Below are positions 17,860-26,854 of a stretch of 50,937 bases of DNA, piece by piece. This DNA is from UBA1447 sp964568955 (GTDB taxonomy: Bacteria > Bacillota > Clostridia > Oscillospirales > Acutalibacteraceae): positions 1 to 50,937 of the forward strand of contig CAZMSM010000008.1 of the NCBI GenBank assembly GCA_964568955.1. The letters run 5' to 3'. Position 1 is the stretch's first letter; each line of letters starts with the position of its first letter. The notes beneath the pieces are model-generated. The model saw nothing but the letters and a program-made list of their open reading frames with translations. It searched no databases and had not been told where the DNA came from. A program made the position numbers and the translations under genes.

Positions 17860-18492
17860 ATGAGACCGCTTAGAATTGCTCTTACCAAAGGAAGGCTCGA
17901 GACCAAGGCCACCGGCCTGTTTCAAACTATGGGGCTCGACTGCAAGCATCTCATCAAAAAAGGACGCAAGCTGATTCTCCCCGTGGATGATTATCAGGTC
18001 GTTTTGGCGAAAGCGGCTGACGTGATTACCTATGTCGAGCACGGTGCGTGCGACATCGGTATTGTCGGCAAGGATACCATAGTCGAAAACGATCCGGAAA
18101 TTTATGAAATGACGGATTTGGGATTTGGCAAATGCGTGTTTGCGCTCGCGTGCAAAAAAGGGTCCGACTTTTACAGCGGCTATACCGAAAAGGTTGTTGC
18201 CACCAAATACCCCAACGTTGCCCGCAAGTTTTTTGAAGGCAAGGGGATGGATGTTAAAATAATCAAAATCGAAGGTTCTGTGGAGCTTGCCCCTCTTTTA
18301 GACCTTGCCGATGCTATCGTAGATATTGTAGAAACAGGTAGAACAATAAAGGAAAACGGGCTTGAGGTTATTGAGGAGATTATGCCGATTTCCGCAAGGG
18401 TTATTGTCAATATTGCGAGCATGAAACTGCGCAAGGAAGAAATCGAAAGCTTTTTATCGGATGTCGAAATAGCAAAGGAGATTACCGAATGA
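17860..18492 (+). CDS. hisG: ATP phosphoribosyltransferase catalytic subunit, short form
   Basis: HisG joins ATP and PRPP in the first step of histidine synthesis. At 210 aa it is the short form that lacks the C-terminal regulatory domain and depends on HisZ, encoded just upstream. Visible blocks are LRIALTKGRLE at the N-terminus, the GACDIGIVGKDTI motif, and DAIVDIVETGRTIKENGL near residues 149-166, the PRPP-binding region. GGAGGAAG precedes ATG 17860. It overlaps hisD by four bases (ATGA). Confidence 0.97.
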   Translation: MRPLRIALTKGRLETKATGLFQTMGLDCKHLIKKGRKLILPVDDYQVVLAKAADVITYVEHGACDIGIVGKDTIVENDPEIYEMTDLGFGKCVFALACKKGSDFYSGYTEKVVATKYPNVARKFFEGKGMDVKIIKIEGSVELAPLLDLADAIVDIVETGRTIKENGLEVIEEIMPISARVIVNIASMKLRKEEIESFLSDVEIAKEITE

Positions 18493-19772
18493 TACCGCTT
18501 ACCTTAATGGACGGGCTTGCTGAGCGTACCTTGCTCAGTCGGTTTAAAGCGCGCAGCGGGGATGTTGACCGTGCGGTAACCGCTGTCGTGAGCGAAATTA
18601 TCGAAGCTGTCCGTTTAAACGGGGACAAAGCCGTTGAGACATACACGCAAAAATTTGACGGTGCGGTACCTCTCGCAGTCGAAGTACCCCCCACTCAAAT
18701 GCAGGCGGCTTTAGCAAACAGCAAACCTGACTTTGTGGCGGCTCTTCGCAGCGCGGCCGACAATATCCGTGATTTTCACGAGCGTCAAAAACAGCAAAGC
18801 TGGTTTAATACGACGGCAAACGGTTCGATTTTGGGCCAGCGTGTGCGGCCCTTAAACAGAGTCGGTATTTATGTGCCCGGCGGCACTGCCGCTTACCCTT
18901 CTTCCGTACTCATGAACGCTATTCCGGCAAAAATTGCCGGTGTGAAAGAAATTATTATGGTCACCCCACCTACAGGGGATGGCAAGGCGAACCCGGATAT
19001 TCTCGCGGCCGCTGCCATCGCCGGTGTAGACCGTATTTTTCTCGTCGGCGGTGCCCAAGCTGTGGCGGCGTTGGCCCACGGGACACAAACAATTCCCAAG
19101 GTTGATAAGATCGTCGGGCCCGGTAACATATATGTCGCAACTGCGAAACGACTGCTTTTTGGCACGGTGGATATTGATATGATAGCCGGCCCCAGTGAAA
19201 TCCTTATTATTGCGGACGAAACCGCAAACCCGGCCTTTATCGCGGCGGATTTAATGTCGCAAGCCGAGCATGATACGCTGGCGAGTGCTGTGCTCATTAC
19301 AACATCCAAACACATTGCCGAAAGAACACAAAAAGCACTGTCTGTTCAGCTAGCCGACCTTTCAAGGAAAGAGATTATTGAACAGTCCTTGGCCAACTAC
19401 GGCGCTATCCTGCTTTGCGGCAGTATAGACGAAGCCATTGCGTTTGCCAACGAACTCGCGCCCGAGCATTTAGAGCTTTGCCTTAAAAACCCCTTGGAAT
19501 ATATAAGTGCGGTTGATAATGCCGGTTCTGTTTTTCTCGGCAATTATTCGCCCGAAAGTCTTGGCGATTATTACGCGGGGCCCAACCATGTTCTGCCCAC
19601 CGGCGGCACGGCCCGTTTCTTTTCCCCTTTGTCGGTTGACAGCTTTATCAAAAAATCGAGCTTTATATATTACACCCAGCCCGACCTGGTAAACGCGGGC
19701 GATCATATTATAGAACTTGCCACAGCCGAAGGGCTAACGGCACACGCCAATTCTGTAAAGGTGAGGTTTTAA
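18489..19772 (+). CDS. hisD: Histidinol dehydrogenase
   Basis: HisD oxidises histidinol to histidine in two NAD-dependent steps, using zinc. The 427-aa product has RVGIYVPGGTAAYPSSVLM near residues 122-140, VDKIVGPGNIYVATAKR, the DMIAGPSEILI motif, and ELAPEHLEL with the catalytic Glu-His pair. Length is normal. The ATG overlaps the hisG stop, indicating translational coupling. Confidence 0.97.
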   Translation: MIPLTLMDGLAERTLLSRFKARSGDVDRAVTAVVSEIIEAVRLNGDKAVETYTQKFDGAVPLAVEVPPTQMQAALANSKPDFVAALRSAADNIRDFHERQKQQSWFNTTANGSILGQRVRPLNRVGIYVPGGTAAYPSSVLMNAIPAKIAGVKEIIMVTPPTGDGKANPDILAAAAIAGVDRIFLVGGAQAVAALAHGTQTIPKVDKIVGPGNIYVATAKRLLFGTVDIDMIAGPSEILIIADETANPAFIAADLMSQAEHDTLASAVLITTSKHIAERTQKALSVQLADLSRKEIIEQSLANYGAILLCGSIDEAIAFANELAPEHLELCLKNPLEYISAVDNAGSVFLGNYSPESLGDYYAGPNHVLPTGGTARFFSPLSVDSFIKKSSFIYYTQPDLVNAGDHIIELATAEGLTAHANSVKVRF

Positions 19773-19777
19773 CAAGC

Positions 19778-20827
19778 ATGTCATTTGAACTCAATGAAAA
19801 AATAAAATCTATGCAACCTTATGAGCCTGTCATGGGTGATTTTCGCATTCGCCTTGATGCCAACGAATCTTTTATATCGCCTTCCGAGGAGCTTTTGGAC
19901 GATATAAAAAATGCGATAGATGCCCTTCGTTTTAACCGCTACCCCGACCCAATGGCAAGGGAGCTTTGTGCATTGGCGGCGGCTTATTATGGCGTTAACC
20001 CGGGGCTTGTTGTTGCGGGCAATGGGTCTGACGAGCTTATTTCGATCATCTTAAACGCCTTCACACAAAAAGGAGATAAAATTCTAACCCTAAGTCCGGA
20101 TTTTTCTATGTATGCGTTTTACAGCGGTTTGATTGAATGCTCTTGCATTACCATGCCCAAAAGAGACGATTTCACCATCGATATTGACGCTGTTATCGAA
20201 ACTGCCAACAAGGAAAACGTCCGTATCATTGTCTTTTCCAACCCTTCAAACCCCACATCAATCGGGCTTGACCCCATTCAAGTTAAAAAGCTTATTAGCA
20301 GTGTTGATGCTCTGGTGGTACTGGACGAAGCTTATATGGACTTTTTCGGTCAATCCTTGGTGAAAGAAGTGCCGGCCTTTGATAACTTGATTGTTTTGAG
20401 GACACTCTCAAAAGCTATGGGGATGGCCGCGGTAAGGCTGGGGTTTTCGGTTGCCAACCACACCCTCACCAATGCGATTCGCCTTGCAAAGTCACCCTAC
20501 AATGTCAATGCCGTCAGCCAAGCCATCGGCTGTGCGGTATTGGGGCATACAAAATACATACAGCAGTCAATTACGCGTATAAACGCTTCAAGGGACGAAC
20601 TTTTAGGGGAACTTAAAAAGTTAGGTAAAGAAACGGGTAAAATAACGCCTATCGCGGCGGATGCCAATTTTGTGTTCGCAAAAGCGGTGGACGCAGGTGA
20701 ACTTTATGCCGCTTTGATGGATGCCGGTATACTCATTCGGCGGTTCGGTGATTATGTACGCATCACCGCCGGTAGAAATTTGGAAAACGTTGAGCTGATA
20801 AACGCCATGGAGCGTTTTTATAAATAA
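19778..20827 (+). CDS. hisC: Histidinol-phosphate aminotransferase
   Basis: HisC transfers an amino group from glutamate to imidazole acetol phosphate using PLP. The 349-aa class I/II aminotransferase shows RLDANESF at the N-terminus, VAGNGSDELI, IVFSNPSNPTS, VLDEAYMDF, and the PLP-lysine motif LRTLSKAMGMAAVRLGF. It begins five bases after hisD behind AAGGTGAGG. Confidence 0.95.
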   Translation: MSFELNEKIKSMQPYEPVMGDFRIRLDANESFISPSEELLDDIKNAIDALRFNRYPDPMARELCALAAAYYGVNPGLVVAGNGSDELISIILNAFTQKGDKILTLSPDFSMYAFYSGLIECSCITMPKRDDFTIDIDAVIETANKENVRIIVFSNPSNPTSIGLDPIQVKKLISSVDALVVLDEAYMDFFGQSLVKEVPAFDNLIVLRTLSKAMGMAAVRLGFSVANHTLTNAIRLAKSPYNVNAVSQAIGCAVLGHTKYIQQSITRINASRDELLGELKKLGKETGKITPIAADANFVFAKAVDAGELYAALMDAGILIRRFGDYVRITAGRNLENVELINAMERFYK

Positions 20828-20855
20828 ATAATAAACTGTAAAGGGTGTGCGGATT

Positions 20856-21434
20856 ATGCGCAGTGCCGAGGTAAAACGAAAAACGAAAGAAACCGAAATC
20901 GCCATCAGCCTAAATCTCGACGGCGGTCAAGTCAAAGTGGAGACGGGCATCGGCTTTTTTGACCATATGCTGAGCGCTTTCGCGGTGCATGGCGGGTTCG
21001 GTTTGGCCGTGCGCGTTGCGGGGGACCTGAATGTAGACGCCCACCATTCGGTTGAAGATACGGGCATCGTACTGGGTAGGGCCTTTGCTCAAGCCCTTGG
21101 CGACAAGGGCGGTATCGCACGGTTTGGCAGTTTTTATGTGCCCATGGATGAGGCACTCGGTTTTGCCGCAGTGGATATCAGCGGCAGACCCTTTATCGTT
21201 TTTGATGCCGAGTTTCAACAAGATCGGGTAGGGGCGTTTGATACTTGTTTGTGCGAGGAGTTCTTCCGCGCTTTCGCCTTTCACGCGGGCATAACGTTGC
21301 ATATTCGTTGCCTGAGCGGCGAAAATGCGCATCACCAAATAGAAGCCCTTTTTAAAGCAGCCGCGCATGCACTTTGTGACGCTGTTAAGGTTCAAGGCAG
21401 TGGCGCGCTGTCCACGAAGGGAGCCATCGATTAA
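20856..21434 (+). CDS. hisB: Imidazoleglycerol-phosphate dehydratase
   Basis: This is the monofunctional HisB of 192 aa, without the phosphatase domain of the enterobacterial fusion. Metal-binding His motifs are FFDHMLSAFAVHGG and DAHHSVEDTGI in the first half and ENAHHQIEALFKA in the second, the usual duplicated fold. AAAGGG fits ATG 20856 better than GTG 20847. Its stop overlaps the hisA start by one base, so hisH, which commonly sits here, is absent. Confidence 0.96.
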   Translation: MRSAEVKRKTKETEIAISLNLDGGQVKVETGIGFFDHMLSAFAVHGGFGLAVRVAGDLNVDAHHSVEDTGIVLGRAFAQALGDKGGIARFGSFYVPMDEALGFAAVDISGRPFIVFDAEFQQDRVGAFDTCLCEEFFRAFAFHAGITLHIRCLSGENAHHQIEALFKAAAHALCDAVKVQGSGALSTKGAID

Positions 21435-22147
21435 TGGTAATTTTACCCGCAATAGATATAAAAGACGGTGAGTGCGTTCGCCTTTACCAAGGCGAAATGT
21501 CAACCGCCGAAAAGGTAGCCGGCGACCCGCTCGAAACGGCACAAAAGTTTAAGGCTGCCGGTGCGCAGTGGCTACATATGGTGGATTTAAATGGTGCCAT
21601 TCAAGGCAGCAGAATAAACAGCGAAATATTTATTGATGTGGCAAAAAACAGTGGTTTGAAGGTTGAACTCGGCGGCGGCATACGTCATATGGAAGATATT
21701 GATTTTTATATCCAAAATGGGATAGCGCGTGTGGTGCTGGGCTCCGCGGCAATCAATAATCCGTCTCTGGTAGAAGGTGCTGTAAAAAAATACGGCAACA
21801 AAATTGCTGTAGGGATAGACGCAAAAAACGGTAAAGCGGCAGCACAAGGTTGGACGACGGTGAGCGGGCTTGATTACATTGAGCTTGCTTGCAAAATGGA
21901 AGCCCTTGGCGTTGCATACATTATTTATACCGACATTGGCAAGGACGGCATGCTGGCGGGCCCCAACATTGAACAACTCGAGGCCATTAACGCGGCTGTT
22001 AAATGTGATATTATTGCAAGCGGCGGTATAACGCATATCAACGATATCGAGCTGCTCCGGCAAAGTGGGCTTTACGGCGCCATATGCGGGCGCTCAATTT
22101 ATAAAGGTACACTCGACCTTGCCCAAGCGATAAAGGTCAGCCAATAA
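21434..22147 (+). CDS. hisA: ProFAR isomerase (HisA)
   Basis: HisA isomerises ProFAR to PRFAR. The 237-aa TIM barrel carries the first catalytic Asp in PAIDIKDGECVRL, a VELGGGIR phosphate-binding strand, the second catalytic Asp in YTDIGKDGMLAGP, and IIASGGITH. HisF, its usual paralogous neighbour, is not found after it. It is followed within 15 bp by hisI. Confidence 0.96.
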   Translation: MVILPAIDIKDGECVRLYQGEMSTAEKVAGDPLETAQKFKAAGAQWLHMVDLNGAIQGSRINSEIFIDVAKNSGLKVELGGGIRHMEDIDFYIQNGIARVVLGSAAINNPSLVEGAVKKYGNKIAVGIDAKNGKAAAQGWTTVSGLDYIELACKMEALGVAYIIYTDIGKDGMLAGPNIEQLEAINAAVKCDIIASGGITHINDIELLRQSGLYGAICGRSIYKGTLDLAQAIKVSQ

Positions 22148-22161
22148 GTGAGGAGTCTATT

Positions 22162-22512
22162 TTGAACATTGATTATCTTTTTGAAAAAAGCGAACTGATC
22201 CCCGCCATTATTCGTGAGAGCGAAACGGGCGAGGTTCTCATGCTCGCTTATATGAACAAGGAATCGTTGCAAAAGACAATAGCAACCGGTTATACCTGGT
22301 TTTACAGCCGCTCCAGGCAAAAGCTGTGGAACAAGGGGGAGACCTCCGGGCACACCCAGCAGGTGGTCGGCATACTGTCGGACTGTGACGCAGATACCCT
22401 GCTTGTGAGTGTTAAACAGACAGGCCCCGCTTGCCACACCGGTCACAAGTCCTGCTTTTTTAACGATTTATGGGCGGCAAAAAATACACAAGAGTTGGAG
22501 CCGAAAAAATGA
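22162..22512 (+). CDS. hisI: Phosphoribosyl-AMP cyclohydrolase
   Basis: HisI opens the adenine ring of phosphoribosyl-AMP. The 116-aa product is the stand-alone cyclohydrolase with VLMLAYMNKESL, WFYSRSRQKLWNKGETSGH, the metal-site DCDADTLL and ACHTGHKSCFF. It uses a TTG start at 22162 behind GAGGAG. Its stop overlaps the hisE ATG by four bases, so HisI and HisE are separate here although often fused elsewhere. Confidence 0.95.
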   Translation: MNIDYLFEKSELIPAIIRESETGEVLMLAYMNKESLQKTIATGYTWFYSRSRQKLWNKGETSGHTQQVVGILSDCDADTLLVSVKQTGPACHTGHKSCFFNDLWAAKNTQELEPKK

Positions 22513-22835
22513 AAGACATACTGAACACCCTATATGATACCGTTATACAGCGCATGGAAAACCCGACAGAAGGTTCTTACACCTGTTACCTGTTTGACAA
22601 AGGGTTAGACAAAATTTTAAAAAAATGCGGTGAGGAATGCGCGGAAACGATTATCGCCGCAAAAAATATGGATAAAGCAGAAACCGTGCTGGAAATTAGC
22701 GATTTACTCTATCACCTTGTTGTCCTCATGGCACAGCAGGGCATAACCCCGCAGGAGATTGAGACGGAACTTGAAAAGCGTAGCCAAAAAATCGGCAACC
22801 TCAAACAAACGCACGTTTCTGACCCAAACTCATAA
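22509..22835 (+). CDS. hisE: Phosphoribosyl-ATP diphosphatase
   Basis: HisE hydrolyses phosphoribosyl-ATP to phosphoribosyl-AMP. The 108-aa helical MazG-like product has the KKCGEECAETIIAAKN motif and EISDLLYHLVVLM with acidic metal ligands. The ATG overlaps the hisI stop (ATGA). A further in-frame opening to 22470 is rejected. It is the last biosynthetic gene of the cluster. Confidence 0.94.
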   Translation: MKDILNTLYDTVIQRMENPTEGSYTCYLFDKGLDKILKKCGEECAETIIAAKNMDKAETVLEISDLLYHLVVLMAQQGITPQEIETELEKRSQKIGNLKQTHVSDPNS

Positions 22836-22845
22836 AGGAAATATC

Positions 22846-24137
22846 ATGGCAAACAAGATTAACAGTACCGATAAGCAAAGGCCCTGGTTCAAGCTTGACA
22901 ACGCGGCGAAGATATTTCCGGGACAAAACTCCGCAAAATGGTCCAATATCTTTCGCCTTTCTGTCACGCTTGATGAAAAAATTGACCCCGAGCTTCTGGA
23001 AAAAGCGTTGGAGCAGACAATTGTCCGCTTCCCTTTCTTCGATGTCAGAATGCGCAGAGGTCTTTTTTGGTATTATCTTGAAAAAAATAAATACCCCGCC
23101 CCTCCTGTTTTGCCGGACATCAAAACCCCTGTTACCGCGTGCGCTGGCACGAAAACAAGGGCTTTTTGTTCAGGGTATATTACTATGAAAACAGAATTTC
23201 CGTGGACTTTTTTCATTCTTTAACAGATGGTTTTGGTAGCTCTCGTTTTGTTTGTACCTTAGCGGCAGAGTATTTGCGCCTTACCGGGGCAGATATTCCC
23301 GCAGGCGCCGGCGTGCTGGACGTCAGCCAAGCTGCTTCGGATGCCGAGATGGAGGACGCATTCCGTCGTTATGGAACCTCCAAAGGCAAACCCGGTAGAC
23401 GCGGTAGTTTTGTGTACCACGCAAAGGGAACGAAAATGCCCGCCCATACCCTGAATATGACAACCGGTTTTTTACCGGTTCATGATGTGGCAGGTAAAGC
23501 CAAACAACTAGGCGTAACGGTCACAGAACTTTTAGCAGCTGTTCTATTGGACGTGCTGTACCACAAACAACTGGGCGAAAACCGAAAGCAAAAGCAGATT
23601 AGCGTACAAGTCCCGGTCAATCTTCGCAAAGCCTTTCCTTCCCAAACACTGCGCAATTTCACCATGTGTTACGATGTGCGCATTGACCCGCGTTTGGGTG
23701 AATACAGTTTTGATGAAATACTCAGGCAAGTGTCACTGTACCTGCGGTATATCAACACTCCCAAAGAGCTCAATGCCATGATGACCTCAAACCTAAAGAT
23801 AGAAAACAATTGGCTGCTACGTGCGATGCCGCTGATGATTAAAAAAATCGGCATAGCCCTCTCTTTTGCTTTTACCGGTGAGCGAAGAACAAGCATCCTG
23901 TTTACAAACCTTGGGATTATTGATGTGCCTGTCGAAATGCGCAAACACACGCAGAGGTTTATCTTTATGCCGGGCCCTGGCAAACTCAATGGGACGCGTA
24001 TCGGCGCGGTAAGTTATATGAATACAATGGCCTTAACCTTCGCCAATATATATAGGGAAAGCGACATTGAACGCGAATTTTTTACCCGTTTAGTAAAAAT
24101 GGGCATTCCGGTTAAAATTGAAAGCAACAGGGATTAA
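22846..24137 (+). pseudogene. Alcohol-acetyltransferase-like (condensation-fold) gene, broken by one frameshift
   Basis: Two open segments belong to one protein. The first runs from ATG 22846 (RBS AAAGGAA) through WFKLDNAAKIFP and RFPFFDVRMRRG to about 23122. The second continues in the next frame with YRVRWHENKGFLFRVYYYEN, the acyltransferase-like motif FFHSLTDGFG, and a full C-terminal half ending at 24137. Adding one base near the AAAACCCC run at 23122-23129 joins them into a 430-aa protein; the 1292-nt span is one short of a multiple of three. It follows hisE by 10 bp. The next gene encodes DUF6320, which often accompanies this family. It may be a recent inactivation or an assembly error in a short homopolymer. 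Confidence 0.8.
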
Positions 24138-24154
24138 GTCGAGGTAAGGTACGT

Positions 24155-24320
24155 ATTGCATTTGTTTCGTGCCTGTGCGGGGGCGCGGGTTGGCATATTT
24201 TTTGCGGTAGGGAACGCATTGCATGCGTTCCGCGTTAAAGAGTACGGTAAAACTCGGTTCTTTGCGGCGGGGTAGAAACATGTATCCTTGGTTTCGGAAC
24301 GCATAAAATGCGTTCCCTAC
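24155..24320. repeat. 166-bp repeat copy A, containing palindrome-ended element 1 (24207-24320)
   Basis: This copy matches 24367-24532 base for base in register (offset 212, no indels), with scattered substitutions. Its last 114 bp begin with GTAGGGAACGCAT and end with ATGCGTTCCCTAC. Each end is itself a hairpin-forming palindrome: GGAACGCAT-TGC-ATGCGTTCC at 24211-24231 and the AAA version at 24296-24316. No coding gene is seen in 24138-24557 apart from the repeats; a 46-bp spacer lies between the copies. Confidence 0.85.
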
Positions 24321-24366
24321 ATTGTGTTTTTGTTTGCAAATATATTTTAGCGGTTTTTTTGGGCGC

Positions 24367-24532
24367 ATTGCATATGTTTCGTGCCTGTGCGGGGGCGCGG
24401 TGCCGCAAATTTTTTGCGGTAGGGAACACATTGTATGCGTTCCGCGTTAAAGATTACGGTAAAACTCGGTTCCTTGCGGCGGGGTAGAAACATGTATTCT
24501 TGGTTTCGCAACGCATAAAATGCGTTCCCTAC
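24367..24532. repeat. 166-bp repeat copy B, containing palindrome-ended element 2 (24419-24532)
   Basis: Second copy of the repeat at 24155-24320. The left palindrome is decayed (GGAACACAT-TGT-ATGCGTTCC) and the right one has one change. It ends 25 bp before the start of the DUF6320 gene, so that gene's ribosome site GGTGGTGA lies just outside the repeat. Confidence 0.85.
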
Positions 24533-24557
24533 TAAAATCCAAAATGGTGGTGAAATC

Positions 24558-25265
24558 ATGTCTTATTGTGTCAACTGTGGTGTTGAGCTCGATAAAAGCG
24601 CAGAGAAATGTGCCCTGTGCCAAACGCCCATCATAAACCCTATGGAATATGAGGCGTCAAAATCCATTTCCACTCCTTACCCGGATAAGGTCGTCTTGCC
24701 CGCCGGTGTACGGCGGCGGTACGTGGCGTTTATCATATCAATGGTTTTGCTTATTCCTAACATTGTCTGTGGGATCATCAATCTTTTAATACCTTCTTCG
24801 GGCATATGGGCAGTATATGTCATCGCAACAAGCACCCTTGTTTGGGTTCTCTTTGTACAGCCTTTTCTTTGGAAGAAGGTGCCTCCCTACACGCTTATCG
24901 CAATCGATGCCGTCACCGTGGGCCTCTACCTCTATATTTTCTACGCAGTCGGCAACGAAAAAGGTTGGTTTTATCAAATTGCCATGCCCATGCTGCTGAT
25001 ATTAGAGGCCATGCTACTGGCAACCGTCTACTGGTTAAGGAAGGAAAAACGCGACTGGCCGGATATTGTTGTCGCCATTTTTTTGCAACTTGGACTGTAC
25101 AGCGTTTGTGTTGACTTTCTGTTGCACATGTTTATTCAAGGGCGTCCCATCATCACATTTTCTATTGTAATCCTAGCTTGTTGCATGGCACTTATCGGGT
25201 TTTTTATCGCCGTTAAAAAAAATCGTCGCTTCCGAGCATGGCTCGCCAGAAGGTTCTTTATTTAA
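24558..25265 (+). CDS. DUF6320 zinc-ribbon membrane protein
   Basis: The 235-aa product begins with a zinc ribbon, Cys4-x2-Cys7 and Cys18-x2-Cys21, then about six hydrophobic membrane segments from residue ~55 (AFIISMVLLIPNIVCG) to ~225, and a basic tail. This matches DUF6320 proteins of Clostridia, which commonly lie beside condensation-fold acetyltransferases like the broken gene just upstream. If the partner is truly dead, this gene may be functionally orphaned. The function is unknown. ATG 24558 is preceded by GGTGGTGA. Confidence 0.75.
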   Translation: MSYCVNCGVELDKSAEKCALCQTPIINPMEYEASKSISTPYPDKVVLPAGVRRRYVAFIISMVLLIPNIVCGIINLLIPSSGIWAVYVIATSTLVWVLFVQPFLWKKVPPYTLIAIDAVTVGLYLYIFYAVGNEKGWFYQIAMPMLLILEAMLLATVYWLRKEKRDWPDIVVAIFLQLGLYSVCVDFLLHMFIQGRPIITFSIVILACCMALIGFFIAVKKNRRFRAWLARRFFI

Positions 25266-25328
25266 CCGCAAGCATCCACATCAAATATCCGTATTTCAAA
25301 ATATTGACTCGAAAGGAAAAACAAAACC

Positions 25329-26807
25329 ATGGAAGCATTCAAACAAGTCCTCGAAATCTTGCTCATCCTCTTCGCGGCCTTCATCGGCATCACCCTTATC
25401 AGGGCAATCTTCTTCGTCCCGAAGAAGAAAGACTACGGCAAATCAACACCGGAAAAAGTGGATTCGGCCAGAGCTATAAAAAACCTGAGTGAAGCCATCA
25501 AGATTCCGACAATATCTTACCCGGAACATGAGCTGGTGGACTGGTCACAGTTTGAAAAGTTTCATGATTTTCTCGAAAAATCCTATCCGCTTATCACCAA
25601 AAACCTGAAAAGGGAAAAAGTTTCGATAGCCAGCCTCCTGTATAAATGGGAAGGTAAAAACCCCAACCTTGACCCAATAGCGCTCTTATCCCACCAAGAT
25701 GTCGTCCCCGTGAGCGAGGGCACCGAACAAGACTGGACCCACCCCGCCTTTGACGGCGTTGTGGCTGACGGCTTTGTTTGGGGCAGAGGCGCGCTGGATA
25801 TGAAAAACCACCTCATCTGCGTCATGGAAGCGGTAGAAACACTGCTCGAAGAGGGCTTTGTGCCCGAGCGGGATGTGTTCCTTTGCTTTGGGCATGATGA
25901 AGAGGTTGTCGCCTCGGACCACTCCGGAGCGAAATCTATTATGGAAACCCTGCAAAGTCGTGGCATTCGTTTAGATAGTGTGATTGATGAAGGCGGAGCT
26001 ATTCTGCCTGTTAACGTTAAAGGCATTATCAATAAAAATTTAGCGGGTATCGGTGTCGGTGAAAAAGGTTATGTGGATTTTGAGGTTGCACTTTACTCAA
26101 AAGGTGGGCATTCCTCTCAGCCGCCAAACCATACGGCGTTGGGGCATATGGCCGATGTCATAAAGGATTTGGAAAATCATCAGTTTAAAGCAAAGATGAT
26201 GCCGTTTATTACAAGCCTTTTCACCAAGATTGGTAAAAGTGTATCCTACCCGGCGAGGATTGTTACTTGCAATCTTTGGCTTCTTAAACCGCTTATCAAA
26301 CAAGTGATGAAGAAGATTCCGCCGGCTGCGTGTATGATAAGAACAACCACGGCAGTCACCATGGCACAAGGCAGTCCGGCGGCCAATGTTCTTCCACAGA
26401 TAGCGTCAATCACCGTCAACTTCCGTCAGATGCCGGGCACCAACATTTCGGATGTTGAAGCGCACATAAAGAAGGTTGTAAAGAATAAGGATATTCAAGT
26501 AAAAATGCTCAAAGGCAAGGAAGCTTCGAAAATATCGCCTACCGATTCGCGCGCCTTTAAGGTTATTGAAGAGCTGTGCATGCAGTCCGACCCTGATAAT
26601 ATAGTCGCTCCATACCTTGTTATGGGTGGAACAGATGCCTGCTTCTACGAGCCGATTTGCGACAATCTTTATCGCTTTGCCCCTTTTAAAGTAAGCACTG
26701 AGCTGCTGCTTTGCACCCACGCTACAAACGAACGTATCCCTATTGCAACCATCGAGGAAGGCGTTGCCTTCTTTAAGCGTTATGTCCGCAGGCTGGCAGG
26801 GGAATAA
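25329..26807 (+). CDS. M20 family metallopeptidase with N-terminal membrane anchor
   Basis: The 492-aa product has an N-terminal hydrophobic segment (about residues 7-31) and then a di-zinc M20 domain. Metal motifs are LLSHQDVVPV, GRGALDMKNHL, the catalytic Glu pair in CFGHDEEV, VIDEGGA, and a late TNERIPI His/Asn region. MGGTDACFY is the usual C-terminal block. It resembles PM20D1/carboxypeptidase-S-like enzymes that cleave N-acyl amino acids or dipeptides. The N-terminal anchor suggests membrane attachment; which side the enzyme faces is not certain. GAAAGGA precedes the start. It is 63 bp after the DUF6320 gene. Confidence 0.85.
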   Translation: MEAFKQVLEILLILFAAFIGITLIRAIFFVPKKKDYGKSTPEKVDSARAIKNLSEAIKIPTISYPEHELVDWSQFEKFHDFLEKSYPLITKNLKREKVSIASLLYKWEGKNPNLDPIALLSHQDVVPVSEGTEQDWTHPAFDGVVADGFVWGRGALDMKNHLICVMEAVETLLEEGFVPERDVFLCFGHDEEVVASDHSGAKSIMETLQSRGIRLDSVIDEGGAILPVNVKGIINKNLAGIGVGEKGYVDFEVALYSKGGHSSQPPNHTALGHMADVIKDLENHQFKAKMMPFITSLFTKIGKSVSYPARIVTCNLWLLKPLIKQVMKKIPPAACMIRTTTAVTMAQGSPAANVLPQIASITVNFRQMPGTNISDVEAHIKKVVKNKDIQVKMLKGKEASKISPTDSRAFKVIEELCMQSDPDNIVAPYLVMGGTDACFYEPICDNLYRFAPFKVSTELLLCTHATNERIPIATIEEGVAFFKRYVRRLAGE

Positions 26808-26854
26808 ATTGCATTGTTTGGGCTTATTGAAATCCTATGTGAAAGGACAATAAC

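Noticed and set aside
24138..24557. Small minus-strand open frames in the repeat region
   Set aside because: They arise from the repeat sequence itself, recur in both copies, and have no start signals.
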